Shown in pieces: positions 11,671-19,760 of a stretch of DNA of 64,000 nucleotides. Below the pieces are notes generated by a model. It made no database searches and had not been told where the DNA came from. It saw only the letters and a list, made by a program, of their open reading frames with translations. Position 1 is the stretch's first letter. Every line of letters begins with the position of its first letter. Both the position numbers and the translations under genes were made by a program. This DNA is from Asticcacaulis solisilvae (GTDB lineage Bacteria > Pseudomonadota > Alphaproteobacteria > Caulobacterales > Caulobacteraceae): contig NZ_JAGGMI010000004.1 in the NCBI RefSeq assembly GCF_017875235.1, positions 285,216-349,215 of the forward strand, written 5' to 3'.

Positions 11671-12416
11671 CAGATTTTCTGATGCAAGGGCTCAATGCGC
11701 AAGGTGACGACATCGACACCCGGCGGCCGCGTCGCCGCGTACATGATCGCGTCGGCGACTTCCGCCGGGGGCAGCATCTCGTGGCTCTCGACGAATTCCG
11801 CCAGCTTGTCGTCGGAATAGGGCTGCAGATGCGTGCCGATCGCCCCCGGCTCGATCAGGGTCAGCCGGATCTTTTCGGCCATCAGTTCCTTGCGCAATGT
11901 CTCGGCGAACAGGGCCACGCCACCTTTTGACGCATTGTAAACGCTCTCGCCGACCGCCTTGATGTGGACGCTGATCGAACCGACCAGGATGATCATGCCG
12001 TCCGTTACGCCTGACGCCTTGATACGGTTGATGGCCTGTTTCGTCGCCGCGACGTAGCTGACCAGGTTGGTGTCGATGACGGCGCGCCAGTCTGCATCGT
12101 CCAGTTCCATCAGGGGCAAGGCGCCAATGCCCGTGCAGGCGACCAAGATGTCCAACCCACCCAGCCAGTCGTCGACCTTGGCGAAGGTTTGCGCGATGCC
12201 GTCCGCCGTGGCCGCGTCGGCGGCGACGATGTCTATGTCGCCCGGCCCGCCGCCGAGGCTGTCGCGGACGGCGCCCAAGGCGGCTTCGTCGCGGTCAGTG
12301 ATCAGCACGCTGGCGCCCGCCATGACCATGCGGGCGGCAATATTGCGGCCGACGCCGCCCGCCCCGCCGGTGACCAGGACGCGTTTGTCTTTTAAGCATT
12401 CTTCCGGTTTTTCCAT
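11667..12416 (-). CDS. Short-chain dehydrogenase/reductase (SDR)
   Basis: NAD(P)-dependent oxidoreductase of the classical SDR fold, 249 aa. Visible motifs: nucleotide-binding TGGAGGVG near residue 15, DILVACTG in the NAG/NNAG position, and the catalytic YNASKGG (Tyr and Lys), with Ser in the preceding VGSIS. ATG at 12416 is chosen because GGAGAT lies 4 nt upstream; the more distal TTG at 12434 overlaps the previous stop. The C-terminus (VTLRIEPL) closely resembles that of the SDR at 13529-14281, so the two are paralogues flanking a zinc dehydrogenase. Likely role: oxidation of a sugar or sugar-acid hydroxyl. Its stop codon is the first triplet of repeat A2. Confidence 0.88.
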   Translation of the reverse strand: MEKPEECLKDKRVLVTGGAGGVGRNIAARMVMAGASVLITDRDEAALGAVRDSLGGGPGDIDIVAADAATADGIAQTFAKVDDWLGGLDILVACTGIGALPLMELDDADWRAVIDTNLVSYVAATKQAINRIKASGVTDGMIILVGSISVHIKAVGESVYNASKGGVALFAETLRKELMAEKIRLTLIEPGAIGTHLQPYSDDKLAEFVESHEMLPPAEVADAIMYAATRPPGVDVVTLRIEPLHQKIC

Positions 12417-12430
12417 GTGATCTCCGGCCG

Positions 12431-13525
12431 TCAATCGATGGTCAGGGCAACAAAGAGCGCGCCGGTATGCGCCTTGTCGCGCGCGGTGGCGAAGCCTTCG
12501 TTGATCCGGTCGAGCGGGAAGCTGTGACTGATCATTTTTCGGGCGTTCAGCTTCCCCTTTGCCAGCAGGTCCAGGCAGATCTGCATTTCGGGATAGATGC
12601 CCCAGTAAGCGTAGCTGGCGCTCGGGATGATCTGCTTCTCACCCATCTGAATGTCCTGCCAGTCGAGGCCGATCGACACCTCGCCCTTGTCGAAGCCGCC
12701 GACCAGGACGATCTTGCCGCCGCGCCGGGTGCAGGCGACTGTTTTCGGCAAGGTCAGCGGCATGGCGGTCCCGCCGGCGCATTCGAAGGTGATGTCGGCG
12801 CCGCGCCCGCCCGTGAAGGCCTTCACCGCCGCCTCGACGTCTTCTTTGTCGCTATTGACCACGACGTCGGCGCCCAGCTCCCTTGCCAGTTCCAGCGAGG
12901 AGTCGACGATGTCGGTGATCAGGACGTCCGCCCCGGCAATCTTGGCCAGTTGCAACTGGCCAAGCCCGATTGAACCGGCGCCGATGACAAGGACCTTGTC
13001 GTTGAGCTTCAACCCGCTCAGCTGCACCGCGTGCAGACCGACGGAGAAGGTGTCCAGAAGCGTCGCTTCTTCGAAACTGACGTGGTCAGGCAGCTTATAG
13101 AGCTTCTTGGCCGGCGCGATGACATAGGTGGCAAACGCCCGCGACACGGTCTCCATGCGCACGGGGTAAAGTTCGGGGCAGATATTGTACTGCTGGACGC
13201 GGCACCAGTCGCAGTTGTCGTCACCCAGCACCGTTTCGACCACGACGCGATCGCCGGCCTTGACGTTTTTCACCGCTTCGCCGACCTCGACGACCTCGCC
13301 GGCCATTTCATGGCCCATGATTTCGTGGATCAGTTCAGGCTCTTCCTTTTGCCAGTGACGCAGGTCGGTGCCGCAGATGCCGGCAACCCGGATGCGGACC
13401 AGGGTCCAGTCCGGACCTGGAAGCCTGGGGGTATCAACCTCTTCGACCTCGAACTCGCCCTTGGGCGTCTTGAGGGCGGCCTTCATGCGCAGGCTGTGAT
13501 TATGCTGGCAGGCAGTATCGTGCAT
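12431..13525 (-). CDS. Zinc-dependent alcohol/polyol dehydrogenase (MDR)
   Basis: Medium-chain dehydrogenase, about 364 aa. Catalytic zinc ligands are visible in GICGTDLRHW and GHEMAGEVVEVGEAV. The Rossmann motif is GAGSIGLGQLQLAK. The structural-zinc loop reads GDDNCDWCRVQQYNIC, keeping three of the four usual cysteines (the first appears replaced by Asp), so the structural site may be altered. It resembles threonine/sorbitol/galactonate dehydrogenase-type enzymes; the substrate cannot be fixed. The start is uncertain: ATG at 13525 or the internal ATG at 13486 (MKAALK), the latter being the more usual family start. It sits between two SDR genes with 3-14 nt gaps. Confidence 0.85.
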   Translation of the reverse strand: MHDTACQHNHSLRMKAALKTPKGEFEVEEVDTPRLPGPDWTLVRIRVAGICGTDLRHWQKEEPELIHEIMGHEMAGEVVEVGEAVKNVKAGDRVVVETVLGDDNCDWCRVQQYNICPELYPVRMETVSRAFATYVIAPAKKLYKLPDHVSFEEATLLDTFSVGLHAVQLSGLKLNDKVLVIGAGSIGLGQLQLAKIAGADVLITDIVDSSLELARELGADVVVNSDKEDVEAAVKAFTGGRGADITFECAGGTAMPLTLPKTVACTRRGGKIVLVGGFDKGEVSIGLDWQDIQMGEKQIIPSASYAYWGIYPEMQICLDLLAKGKLNARKMISHSFPLDRINEGFATARDKAHTGALFVALTID

Positions 13526-13528
13526 CAC

Positions 13529-14281
13529 TCAACTCGTTGTCTGTATCAGGGGTTCAATACGGAGATTGACGACGTCGGCCCGTTCGGACCGCGTCAGCGC
13601 GAAAAGGATCGCCTCGGCGACCTCTTCGGCGTAAAGCATTTCGTCCTTGGCGATGGCTTCGCGGCGGGCATCATCGCCGCCAGGCTGCATGTCCGTGCCG
13701 GTGGCGCCGGGCTGGATAACGCTCACCCGGATGCGCCTGTCCTGGACTTCCCGGCGCAGGGTTTCGGCAAAGGCCTGGACGCCCGCCTTGGACGCGGCAT
13801 AGACGCTCTCGCCCGGCTTCTTGATGATGGTCGCGATCGACGACACGAAGAGAAGTTGCCCACCTTGCCTGTCCATGCGCGTGAGGGCGCCCTGGGCGCA
13901 GGCCATGTAGCCGGACAGGTTGGTGTCGATGACGTAGCGCCATTCGAGCTCTTCCATTTCGTGGACAGGCTGGGCCCCCAGCGCGGCATTGGCAACCAGG
14001 ATGTCGAGGCCGCCCAGTTTATCGTCGACGGTGCGAAAGACCCGTTCCAGGTCTTCCGCGCTGGCGGAATCGGCGGTCATGCCATGTACCTCGCCGCCGG
14101 CCCGCTCCGTCAGGGCGCGCACAGCCTCAAGCGCGTCATCGAGATGGGCCCGGTCGCGGCCATAGGTCACGACGCGCGCGCCCTCTTCAGCCAGCAACAT
14201 CAGCGTTGCCCGGCCAATGCCGGTCGTGCCGCCGGTAAGCAGGACGCGTTTTGCTTTGAGGGAATTAAAACGAACAGGCAT
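13529..14281 (-). CDS. Short-chain dehydrogenase/reductase (SDR), paralogue
   Basis: Classical SDR of 250 aa: TGGTTGIGRA cofactor loop near residue 17, DILVANAALG, VSSIATI with the catalytic Ser region, and YAASKAG with catalytic Tyr and Lys. The C-terminal segment VVNLRIEPL matches that of the SDR at 11667-12416, pointing to an old duplication within the cluster. It is the first of three dehydrogenase genes and follows a 51-codon ORF after 9 nt. Confidence 0.88.
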   Translation of the reverse strand: MPVRFNSLKAKRVLLTGGTTGIGRATLMLLAEEGARVVTYGRDRAHLDDALEAVRALTERAGGEVHGMTADSASAEDLERVFRTVDDKLGGLDILVANAALGAQPVHEMEELEWRYVIDTNLSGYMACAQGALTRMDRQGGQLLFVSSIATIIKKPGESVYAASKAGVQAFAETLRREVQDRRIRVSVIQPGATGTDMQPGGDDARREAIAKDEMLYAEEVAEAILFALTRSERADVVNLRIEPLIQTTS

Positions 14282-14290
14282 GGAAATATC

Positions 14291-14446
14291 TCATTTGCGT
14301 TCGGATGTTTGACGACCGCTCGCCTCGTCAACGCCTGACGGTTTCCGGGGCGTTGCCTCAGCCTGGCGCGCTACGGCATCGCGAAAGAGCGGCCAGTTAT
14401 CCAGGCCGGTCCACCGGGCAATCAGGCGTGACAGGAAGCGGTTCAT
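14291..14446 (-). CDS. Small protein, 51 aa, coupled to the DUF2243 gene
   Basis: The ATG (14444-14446) overlaps the TGA of the DUF2243 gene as ATGA, and the stop lies 9 nt before the next SDR start, so it fits neatly in the operon. The N-terminal half (FLSRLIARWTGLDNWPLF) is amphipathic; the C-terminal half is charged and rich in Ser, Arg and Lys. No recognised family. Support comes from position and coupling only. Confidence 0.5.
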   Translation of the reverse strand: MNRFLSRLIARWTGLDNWPLFRDAVARQAEATPRKPSGVDEASGRQTSERK

Positions 14447-15228
14447 AGCCGCGATCCGATGTCTTTCGGCGTGAAGCAGCCGGCGGGTGAATAGGCGCCA
14501 CTGACCAGCCATGCGCCGTGACGGTATAAGGTCAGCACACTGTCCGGACGCTCGACGCTCAAGACCCAGACGCCTTTCGTGTCGGTCCAGACCATGCGGG
14601 CGTCGGCCGCCTTCACGGCCGCGAACACAGCAGGCGGCGTTGTGTCCGGGCCGAAGACGACGGTCACGGCGGATCCGCTTCGCCACGGCAGGACGGCCGC
14701 CACGCCCATGAGCACGACCAGAATGACCATCGCCGTCACCGGTCCATTGCGGTCCGGGCCCGGCGGCCTGCGTTTGAGGATCAGTCCGGCGGCGAGCGCG
14801 GCAATGCCGAGCCCCAGGAACAAAAGGTCCCACACAAGCGGAATCGCGCTGCCTGGATTGATGCGATGCAGGCCCAGAAGCCAGTGTACCAGGATGCCAT
14901 CGGCGAGATGCCAGGCCCCGAAACCGATTAGCAGGTGCGCGAAGACCTGCCGGCCGGCTCCGGAGCCAGACATCTCTGAACGGGCCTTCCACACCAGCCA
15001 CATCCCGACCGCCACAATCAGGTACATGGCTGCGTGAAAAAGCCCGTCGGCCAGGATCTGCCCTCTCAGATCGCCGAGTGGCCCTTCCCGCACATTGCTG
15101 AGGAGGTGGTGCCACTGCAGGATCTGATGCAGCAGAATACCGTCGAAAAACCCGGCGAGCCCCAACCCCAGGCACAAGCCGCCCCAGGCCGCCGCAGGAT
15201 TTGACAAACGGGGCGCCCCGGTCGTCAT
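14443..15228 (-). CDS. DUF2243 family membrane protein
   Basis: Integral membrane protein of 261 aa with about five to six hydrophobic helices. Family-typical histidines appear in FFDGILLHQILQWHHLL, in DGLFHAAMYL and in AWHLADGILVHWLLGLHRI, which suggests metal or heme coordination within the membrane, but no function is established. Unlike short family members it has a C-terminal extramembrane extension (about residues 185-261). ATG at 15228 has GGAGA just upstream. It lies upstream of the dehydrogenase genes, coupled to a 51-codon ORF, and may or may not be functionally related to them. Confidence 0.82.
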   Translation of the reverse strand: MTTGAPRLSNPAAAWGGLCLGLGLAGFFDGILLHQILQWHHLLSNVREGPLGDLRGQILADGLFHAAMYLIVAVGMWLVWKARSEMSGSGAGRQVFAHLLIGFGAWHLADGILVHWLLGLHRINPGSAIPLVWDLLFLGLGIAALAAGLILKRRPPGPDRNGPVTAMVILVVLMGVAAVLPWRSGSAVTVVFGPDTTPPAVFAAVKAADARMVWTDTKGVWVLSVERPDSVLTLYRHGAWLVSGAYSPAGCFTPKDIGSRL

Positions 15229-15231
15229 GCT

Positions 15232-15381
15232 TTATCTCCGCGGCAGCATGAAGCGGAGGATGGCGACAGCGCCCGGCCCGCTCAGGCCGGCTGAAAGCAG
15301 CCGGGTGACAGGCAGCGGACGGGCGGCGTCCTGAGGCGGGATGGCAGGGAGGGCGAAAGACCGGGCGGAATCCAAAGGCAT
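15232..15381 (-). CDS. Possible small ORF, 49 aa, ahead of the DUF2243 gene
   Basis: ATG at 15381 has GAGGGA at a suitable distance, and the TAA stop lies 3 nt before the DUF2243 ATG, so the ribosome-binding site of DUF2243 is inside this ORF. The product is proline- and alanine-rich with a basic end (FMLPRR). It resembles no family I know; real translation is uncertain. Confidence 0.35.
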   Translation of the reverse strand: MPLDSARSFALPAIPPQDAARPLPVTRLLSAGLSGPGAVAILRFMLPRR

Positions 15382-16085
15382 GCCAATTCCCTCAGAGGGC
15401 GTTTTCGGGTGCGTTTTCCCGCGCGGCTTCAACACGGTCTGTCGCGCGTGCCTGGCGGTGGTCCATTTTCGCAATGTGGTTTGTACGCACAGGCAGGCCT
15501 TTCCCGAAGCGAAGCACTTCGTGGTCAAAAGTGGCAAGGACGGGTTCAGCCGGTCTGCGGCATGTAGAAACATGCCTGCGGAAGGAGAGCGCGGCATAGG
15601 CCGGCTGAAGGGATATGAGGGTCAAGCCGGCTTCTGCCGGGCTGTTTCAATCATGCTATGATGACGTCGGTAAAAATGGCGGCACTTTGAGCGCGGTTTA
15701 AAATAAAAAACGAATTATACTTCCACTAGTGAGTATAGCTTTTGAAAACGCACACTTCGGCCGCTGCACTGCAACGATGGCTGGCAAGCCTGGATTCACT
15801 GGACTGCGCACTCAAAACCGCTATTTCTTCGCAATATGGGTTTTCGACGTCTGAGGCGCTTGATTCACCACGACCTTTTTACAAAAATTTCCATTAGATT
15901 TGCGTACTTTTTATTTCCCAAAAGGTAGATTTCTCCCGCAACGCACACAACTGGCGCCCTGTCGTCAGACCCTATGACACCTGGATGCTTCAATCTGAAT
16001 AGCGAAATGCCGAATATATACTTTAACAATAAAGTATATGCCCCGATGCTTGTCCATGTATTCCTTTGTGGCAGGACATCCTGAA
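15382..16085. other. About 700 bp without a confident gene
   Basis: The left half holds the palindrome at 15559 and a second inverted repeat ATCAT-GCT-ATGAT at 15650-15662. From about 15690 the DNA becomes AT-rich (runs of A/T at 15700-15720, 15880-15915 and 16010-16040), unlike the surrounding coding DNA, which suggests promoter DNA or an acquired fragment. Two short competing frames near 15730-15900 (GTG and TTG starts, 40-51 codons) have no ribosome-binding site and are not called. Confidence 0.5.
15559..15576. promoter_or_regulatory. Palindrome GGCATGT-AGAA-ACATGCC, candidate operator
   Basis: Perfect 7-bp arms around AGAA, about 180 bp upstream of the minus-strand DUF2243/dehydrogenase genes. 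It shares the CATGT-N4-ACATG layout with the palindrome at 7653-7666. It could be a regulator-binding site or the stem of a leader hairpin. Confidence 0.4.
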
Positions 16086-16439
16086 ATGCCCCTATCCGCT
16101 TTTCAACATGGCCACGCCGACTTTGCCGCATTGATGACAGACGTCTTTATCGCAGCGCCCAGCGACCGTGCCCACCAATTCGCCACGCTGCGCGAAGCTA
16201 TGACCCCGTACCTGGAAGAGCTCGGTGCCGGCAAGCCGCCGCGCGACACCGCCCACTTCGTCGCCACCGCGCGGACCTATCTGCGCGCCCTGTCGACCTA
16301 TCCGTCGGACTACGCCGAGTGGCTTGAGGTCTTCCGCGCCTTCCAACAGCTCTTCAACGCCTATCAAACCGCACGGTCGGCTCGGCCCGCCGAACCCGTC
16401 ATGACCCGCGTGCCAAATTCGCGCGCGTGGCGGACCTGA
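16086..16439 (+). CDS. Small helical protein, 117 aa, first gene of an unknown three-gene unit
   Basis: Not recognised. ATG at 16086 has AGGA 8 nt upstream; an earlier in-frame ATG at 16038 lacks such a site. The protein is predicted helical, with amphipathic stretches (FAALMTDVFIAAPSDRAHQF, WLEVFRAFQQLFNAYQTAR) and no signal or membrane segment. The stop is 25 nt before the 745-aa gene, preceded by GAAGGA, so the two are probably co-transcribed. Confidence 0.6.
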   Translation: MPLSAFQHGHADFAALMTDVFIAAPSDRAHQFATLREAMTPYLEELGAGKPPRDTAHFVATARTYLRALSTYPSDYAEWLEVFRAFQQLFNAYQTARSARPAEPVMTRVPNSRAWRT

Positions 16440-16464
16440 CCTCCCGAAGGACTCGTAGACACGC

Positions 16465-18702
16465 ATGACCACCGCAGATGACAAGATCAAAAGCCCGCAG
16501 CCGTTCGAGGACCGTCCCGGCTTTACGCCCGAAACATTGAATGTCCACCCCGAGCTTAGCGGTGCGGAAACGCCGGAAAGCCAGTGGCCGTTCGGCGACC
16601 TGACCGTGTCGACCCATGCCGGCCGCGACGGCTTCTGGGTCGTGGCACGGCGGCCGGGCGGCGGCGGCATCGCGCTGCGCACCTTCCCGATCATGGGGGC
16701 CTATGCGCTGAAAAAGGTCGCGGGCAACGACGCGGGCGGGGACTGGGAGGTTGAAACCAACTCCGGCCATTACCGGATTTCGCTGCGGCTCGAAAACGGC
16801 CTGATCCATATGACGTCGCGCCTGACGCCGTCGCACGACCTGCTGGTCGCCTTCTGGCCGCGCGACCTGTACGTCCTGGACAATAACGACGACCCAAGGG
16901 CCGCGAAGGGCCATATGGAGGCGGCGCAACGTGGCCTGAACGGCGGCTACTGCTATTTCTGCCTGAACGAACCGGATTTCGGCAATGTCCTCTACATGCA
17001 GAACCTGACGGCGCTCAATCCGTTCTTCAAGGAAACCAAGACGACGCCTGACGGCGTGGTCGGCGGCGAATGGCCGGAGCTGGGCTACCAGCCGCCGGCC
17101 GCGCCCAATGGCAATACGCCACCGGTCGATCCCCTGCCCAAAGGCCAGGAGGTCGTCATTTCCGACGCTCTGATCGCCATACGCGCGCCCTGTGCGGAAA
17201 ACGAATTCACCATGGCCCGGACCTTCCTGGAACTGCTGGCCGACATCTATCCGCACATCGACAAGCCCGAACCCGTCCTGCGCGACTGGCGGTGGCGCGC
17301 CGCCCGCACGCTGGAGGACCTGAAAACCTCGCCCGACGCCACGGTCGAGCACTACGGCTTCAAATATCTCCATCCCTACACGGCCTCGGAATATCCCGAC
17401 AGCATGGTGCAGATGTCGGTCGTGGCGACGCTGCGCGAATATGAAGAGGTCTGCCAGATCGGCGGCGGTTTCTCGGCCGAACTGGCCGCCGGCATGCGCA
17501 AGTTCTACGACGAGGAGCTGGGCGTGCTGCGCCGCTACCTGCCGAATGTCGGCGCCGACAAGGACAGGGACGCGGTCGATTCCTGGTACCTCTACCATCC
17601 GCTGATGAATCTGGCGCGGCTGGCCATCAACGGCGAGGGCTGGGCGAAGGAGCTGTTCTTCGACGGTCTGGACTTCGTCATCCGCGCGGCGCAGCATTTC
17701 GACTATGTCTGGCCGATCATCTACAAGGTGACCGACTTCTCGGTCGTGGTGAAATCGCGCGAAGGCAACGGCGAAGACGGTCTGGGCCAGACCGATGTCG
17801 GTGGCATCTACGCTTATGTCATGCTTCAGGCGCATCAGTTGACCGGCGACAGGCGCTATGTCGACGAAGCCAAAAAAGCCTTGAAGGCTTTGGAGGATTT
17901 CCGCTTCGAGCTGGCCTACCAGACCAACCTGACGGCGTGGGGCGCGGTCGCCTGCCTGAAACTCTACAAGCTGGAAGGCGACCAGCACTATCTCGACCAG
18001 AGCCTGATCTTTATCGCCAGCCTGCTGCACAACTGCGAACTGTGGGGCTCGCACCTGAACTGGGCCGAGCACTATGCCAACTTCTTCGGCGTCACCTGCC
18101 TGCACGACGGGCCGTACCTGGCCGCCTATGAAGCGTTCGAATGCTTCATGGCCTTCGATGAATATCTTCAGGAAGGCGGCGACGACATCCCCGATTCCGC
18201 CCGCCTGCTGCTGGCCGAATACTGGCGCTTCACACTCGACGTCCTGTGGTCCTTCTATCCCGACGCCCTGCCCGAAGAGGCGATTTCCAAGGAGGTCCGC
18301 AACGGCCATATCGACCGCAACCTGTCCTTCCCGCTCGAGGACATCTACGGCGACGGTAGTCCGGCCGGACAGGTAGGCCAGGAGATATACGGCGCCGGCG
18401 CGGCCTTCGTCATCGCGTCGCGCGCCTATGCCGAGTGCCCGGGCGCGCCGTTCCGCGTCTTTTCGGAATATCCCATGCAGGTCGATTGCCGCGACGGCCA
18501 GGTCCACATACGGCTTCTGGGACCCAAGGGCTATAAAGGCCGCCTGAAGCTGACGCCCAAGGACGAAGGGGCCGCGCCGCGGATCGCGCTCCTGGCCCAC
18601 GACGGCGAGCCGGTTCCTGCCGAAGACCACGACATTTATCGCGCCGCCGCCGATGGCCGCTTCACGGTCATGTGGCAGCCGCCGGAAAGTACGGCCGTAT
18701 GA
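16465..18702 (+). CDS. 745-aa probable alpha-toroid (six-hairpin-like) protein, unknown
   Basis: I cannot name a family. The N-terminal third (to about residue 230) looks beta-rich. The central part (about 260-620) shows repeated paired-helix segments of the kind in (alpha/alpha)6 toroid glycosidases and epimerases: MLQAHQLTGDRRYVDEAKKA, ACLKLYKLEGDQHYLDQSLI, and conserved aromatic/acidic clusters such as WGSHLNWAEHYANFFG. There is a small beta-like C-terminal domain. No signal peptide, so a cytoplasmic carbohydrate-active enzyme is a reasonable guess. The stop overlaps the next start (ATGA), linking it to the hydrolase that follows. Enzyme activity is inference. Confidence 0.75.
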   Translation: MTTADDKIKSPQPFEDRPGFTPETLNVHPELSGAETPESQWPFGDLTVSTHAGRDGFWVVARRPGGGGIALRTFPIMGAYALKKVAGNDAGGDWEVETNSGHYRISLRLENGLIHMTSRLTPSHDLLVAFWPRDLYVLDNNDDPRAAKGHMEAAQRGLNGGYCYFCLNEPDFGNVLYMQNLTALNPFFKETKTTPDGVVGGEWPELGYQPPAAPNGNTPPVDPLPKGQEVVISDALIAIRAPCAENEFTMARTFLELLADIYPHIDKPEPVLRDWRWRAARTLEDLKTSPDATVEHYGFKYLHPYTASEYPDSMVQMSVVATLREYEEVCQIGGGFSAELAAGMRKFYDEELGVLRRYLPNVGADKDRDAVDSWYLYHPLMNLARLAINGEGWAKELFFDGLDFVIRAAQHFDYVWPIIYKVTDFSVVVKSREGNGEDGLGQTDVGGIYAYVMLQAHQLTGDRRYVDEAKKALKALEDFRFELAYQTNLTAWGAVACLKLYKLEGDQHYLDQSLIFIASLLHNCELWGSHLNWAEHYANFFGVTCLHDGPYLAAYEAFECFMAFDEYLQEGGDDIPDSARLLLAEYWRFTLDVLWSFYPDALPEEAISKEVRNGHIDRNLSFPLEDIYGDGSPAGQVGQEIYGAGAAFVIASRAYAECPGAPFRVFSEYPMQVDCRDGQVHIRLLGPKGYKGRLKLTPKDEGAAPRIALLAHDGEPVPAEDHDIYRAAADGRFTVMWQPPESTAV

Positions 18703-19421
18703 TGCCCGCCTTAAAGGAACACGCCGTGCTTCTGCACGGGCTTGGCGAAACGCCGTGGCAGATGGCGCTGATCGAAGGCGCGCTCCAGGCCGCCGGGTTC
18801 GGCGTGACCAACCTGCGCTATCCATCGACCGAAGCCTGCACCGCGGAACTGGCGGACCGCTTCGTGCGGCCGCTGTTCGACCGGTTTCGCGACGCGCCGA
18901 AACTGCACTTCGTCACCCACTCGATGGGCGGCATCATGATGCGCTACCTGCTTCAGGACCGGCAGCCGGCCAATCTCGGCCGCGTCGTCATGCTGGCGCC
19001 CGGCCACCACGGCAGCCAGATCCTGGAACTCTATCGCCGCACGCGAATGTTCAAGGAGATGTTTGGCCCCGCCGGACAGGAGGTGGGCACGGGAGACCAT
19101 TGCTTTTCCTGCTTCCTCGACGACACGGCGGAATACGAGCTTGGTATCATCGCCGGCATCCTGTCGGGAGACCCGCTGGCCAATCTTGTCCTGTCCTGGC
19201 CTCATGACGGGCGGCTGTCCGTGGAGACCACGCGCCTTCACGGCATGCGCGACCACACCCTGGTTCCGGCGACCCACGACCACATTACCTTCCACCCCTT
19301 GGCCATCTTCCAGACCCTTCAGTTCCTGAAAACCGGACGGTTCTTCAGGATCACCTCGTCCTCCTCAGTGCCCGTCCCTGCCGGGACACGCCCAGCGATT
19401 TTCGAAAGTACTGACGCTTAG
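18699..19421 (+). CDS. Alpha/beta-hydrolase (lipase/esterase-like)
   Basis: Serine hydrolase of about 240 aa. The oxyanion segment is VLLHGLGETPW, and the nucleophile elbow is THSMGG with Ser. A plausible catalytic His lies in the DHTLVPATHDHITFHP stretch. ATG at 18699 overlaps the upstream TGA as ATGA, so it is coupled to the 745-aa gene; in-frame codons further upstream lie inside that gene. No signal peptide. The pairing with a putative carbohydrate enzyme suggests removal of an acyl group from a sugar or polysaccharide, but nothing shows this directly. The TAG stop is the first triplet of a family A-related palindrome. Confidence 0.8.
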   Translation: MMPALKEHAVLLHGLGETPWQMALIEGALQAAGFGVTNLRYPSTEACTAELADRFVRPLFDRFRDAPKLHFVTHSMGGIMMRYLLQDRQPANLGRVVMLAPGHHGSQILELYRRTRMFKEMFGPAGQEVGTGDHCFSCFLDDTAEYELGIIAGILSGDPLANLVLSWPHDGRLSVETTRLHGMRDHTLVPATHDHITFHPLAIFQTLQFLKTGRFFRITSSSSVPVPAGTRPAIFESTDA

Positions 19422-19493
19422 CGTTTCCCGCTAAACCGCATTTATTAGTGGACGCTGCCAGAAATTGCATCGGCGCTTTACCGGGAAACGCCC
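19419..19493 (+). repeat. Family A-related palindrome (A10) starting on a stop codon
   Basis: Arms GCGTTTCCCG (19421-19430) and CGGGAAACGC (19482-19491) are perfect. The opening TAG (19419-19421) is the stop codon of the hydrolase gene. A further weaker palindrome follows, and the full copy A3 begins at 19558. Confidence 0.65.
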
Positions 19494-19557
19494 AAGATTC
19501 GAATGATTTCGGATAAACATCATTCAAGTCCGGATTTTTTACGTTATCGCGATATTT

Positions 19558-19660
19558 AGATCGGTATGATTTTAAATGGAAACATTATACCAATCTACGT
19601 TTTGTTTTGTCGCGATATTTAAGGCGAAAACCGCTTACACTTTTCGCCATATCGCTCTAG
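19558..19660 (-). repeat. Family A element (A3), full two-hairpin copy
   Basis: Reverse-oriented. Hairpin 1 keeps GCGATAT/ATATCGC and GGCGAAAA/TTTTCGCC around the loop GTGTAAGCGG. Hairpin 2 has AGATCGGTAT paired with ATACCAATCT. It directly follows A10, so two elements lie in tandem; together they fill most of the 339-bp gap between the hydrolase and the sigma-like fragment. Confidence 0.85.
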
Positions 19661-19760
19661 CCGAAATCCGCCCAACGCGTTTCGACGTATCGCTCCACAG
19701 TCCGGCACACCTGTCAGGAGGCCGCGCACCTGACCCACAGCCTCCGGAAAGCACACGGCC

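Noticed and set aside
14291..15175. Long 294-codon frame overlapping the DUF2243 gene
   Set aside because: Only its last 51 codons, starting at the ATGA overlap, are plausible; the upstream part is an Arg-rich shadow of the membrane protein.
15865..16131. 88-codon minus-strand frame in the AT-rich gap
   Set aside because: Overlaps the start of the plus-strand gene at 16086 and lacks a ribosome-binding site or family likeness.
16399..18825. 808-codon minus-strand open frame antisense to the 745-aa gene
   Set aside because: Typical high-GC shadow: composition is Arg/Ala/Gly/Val-biased without family motifs, and the plus-strand frame has coupled starts and stops with neighbours.
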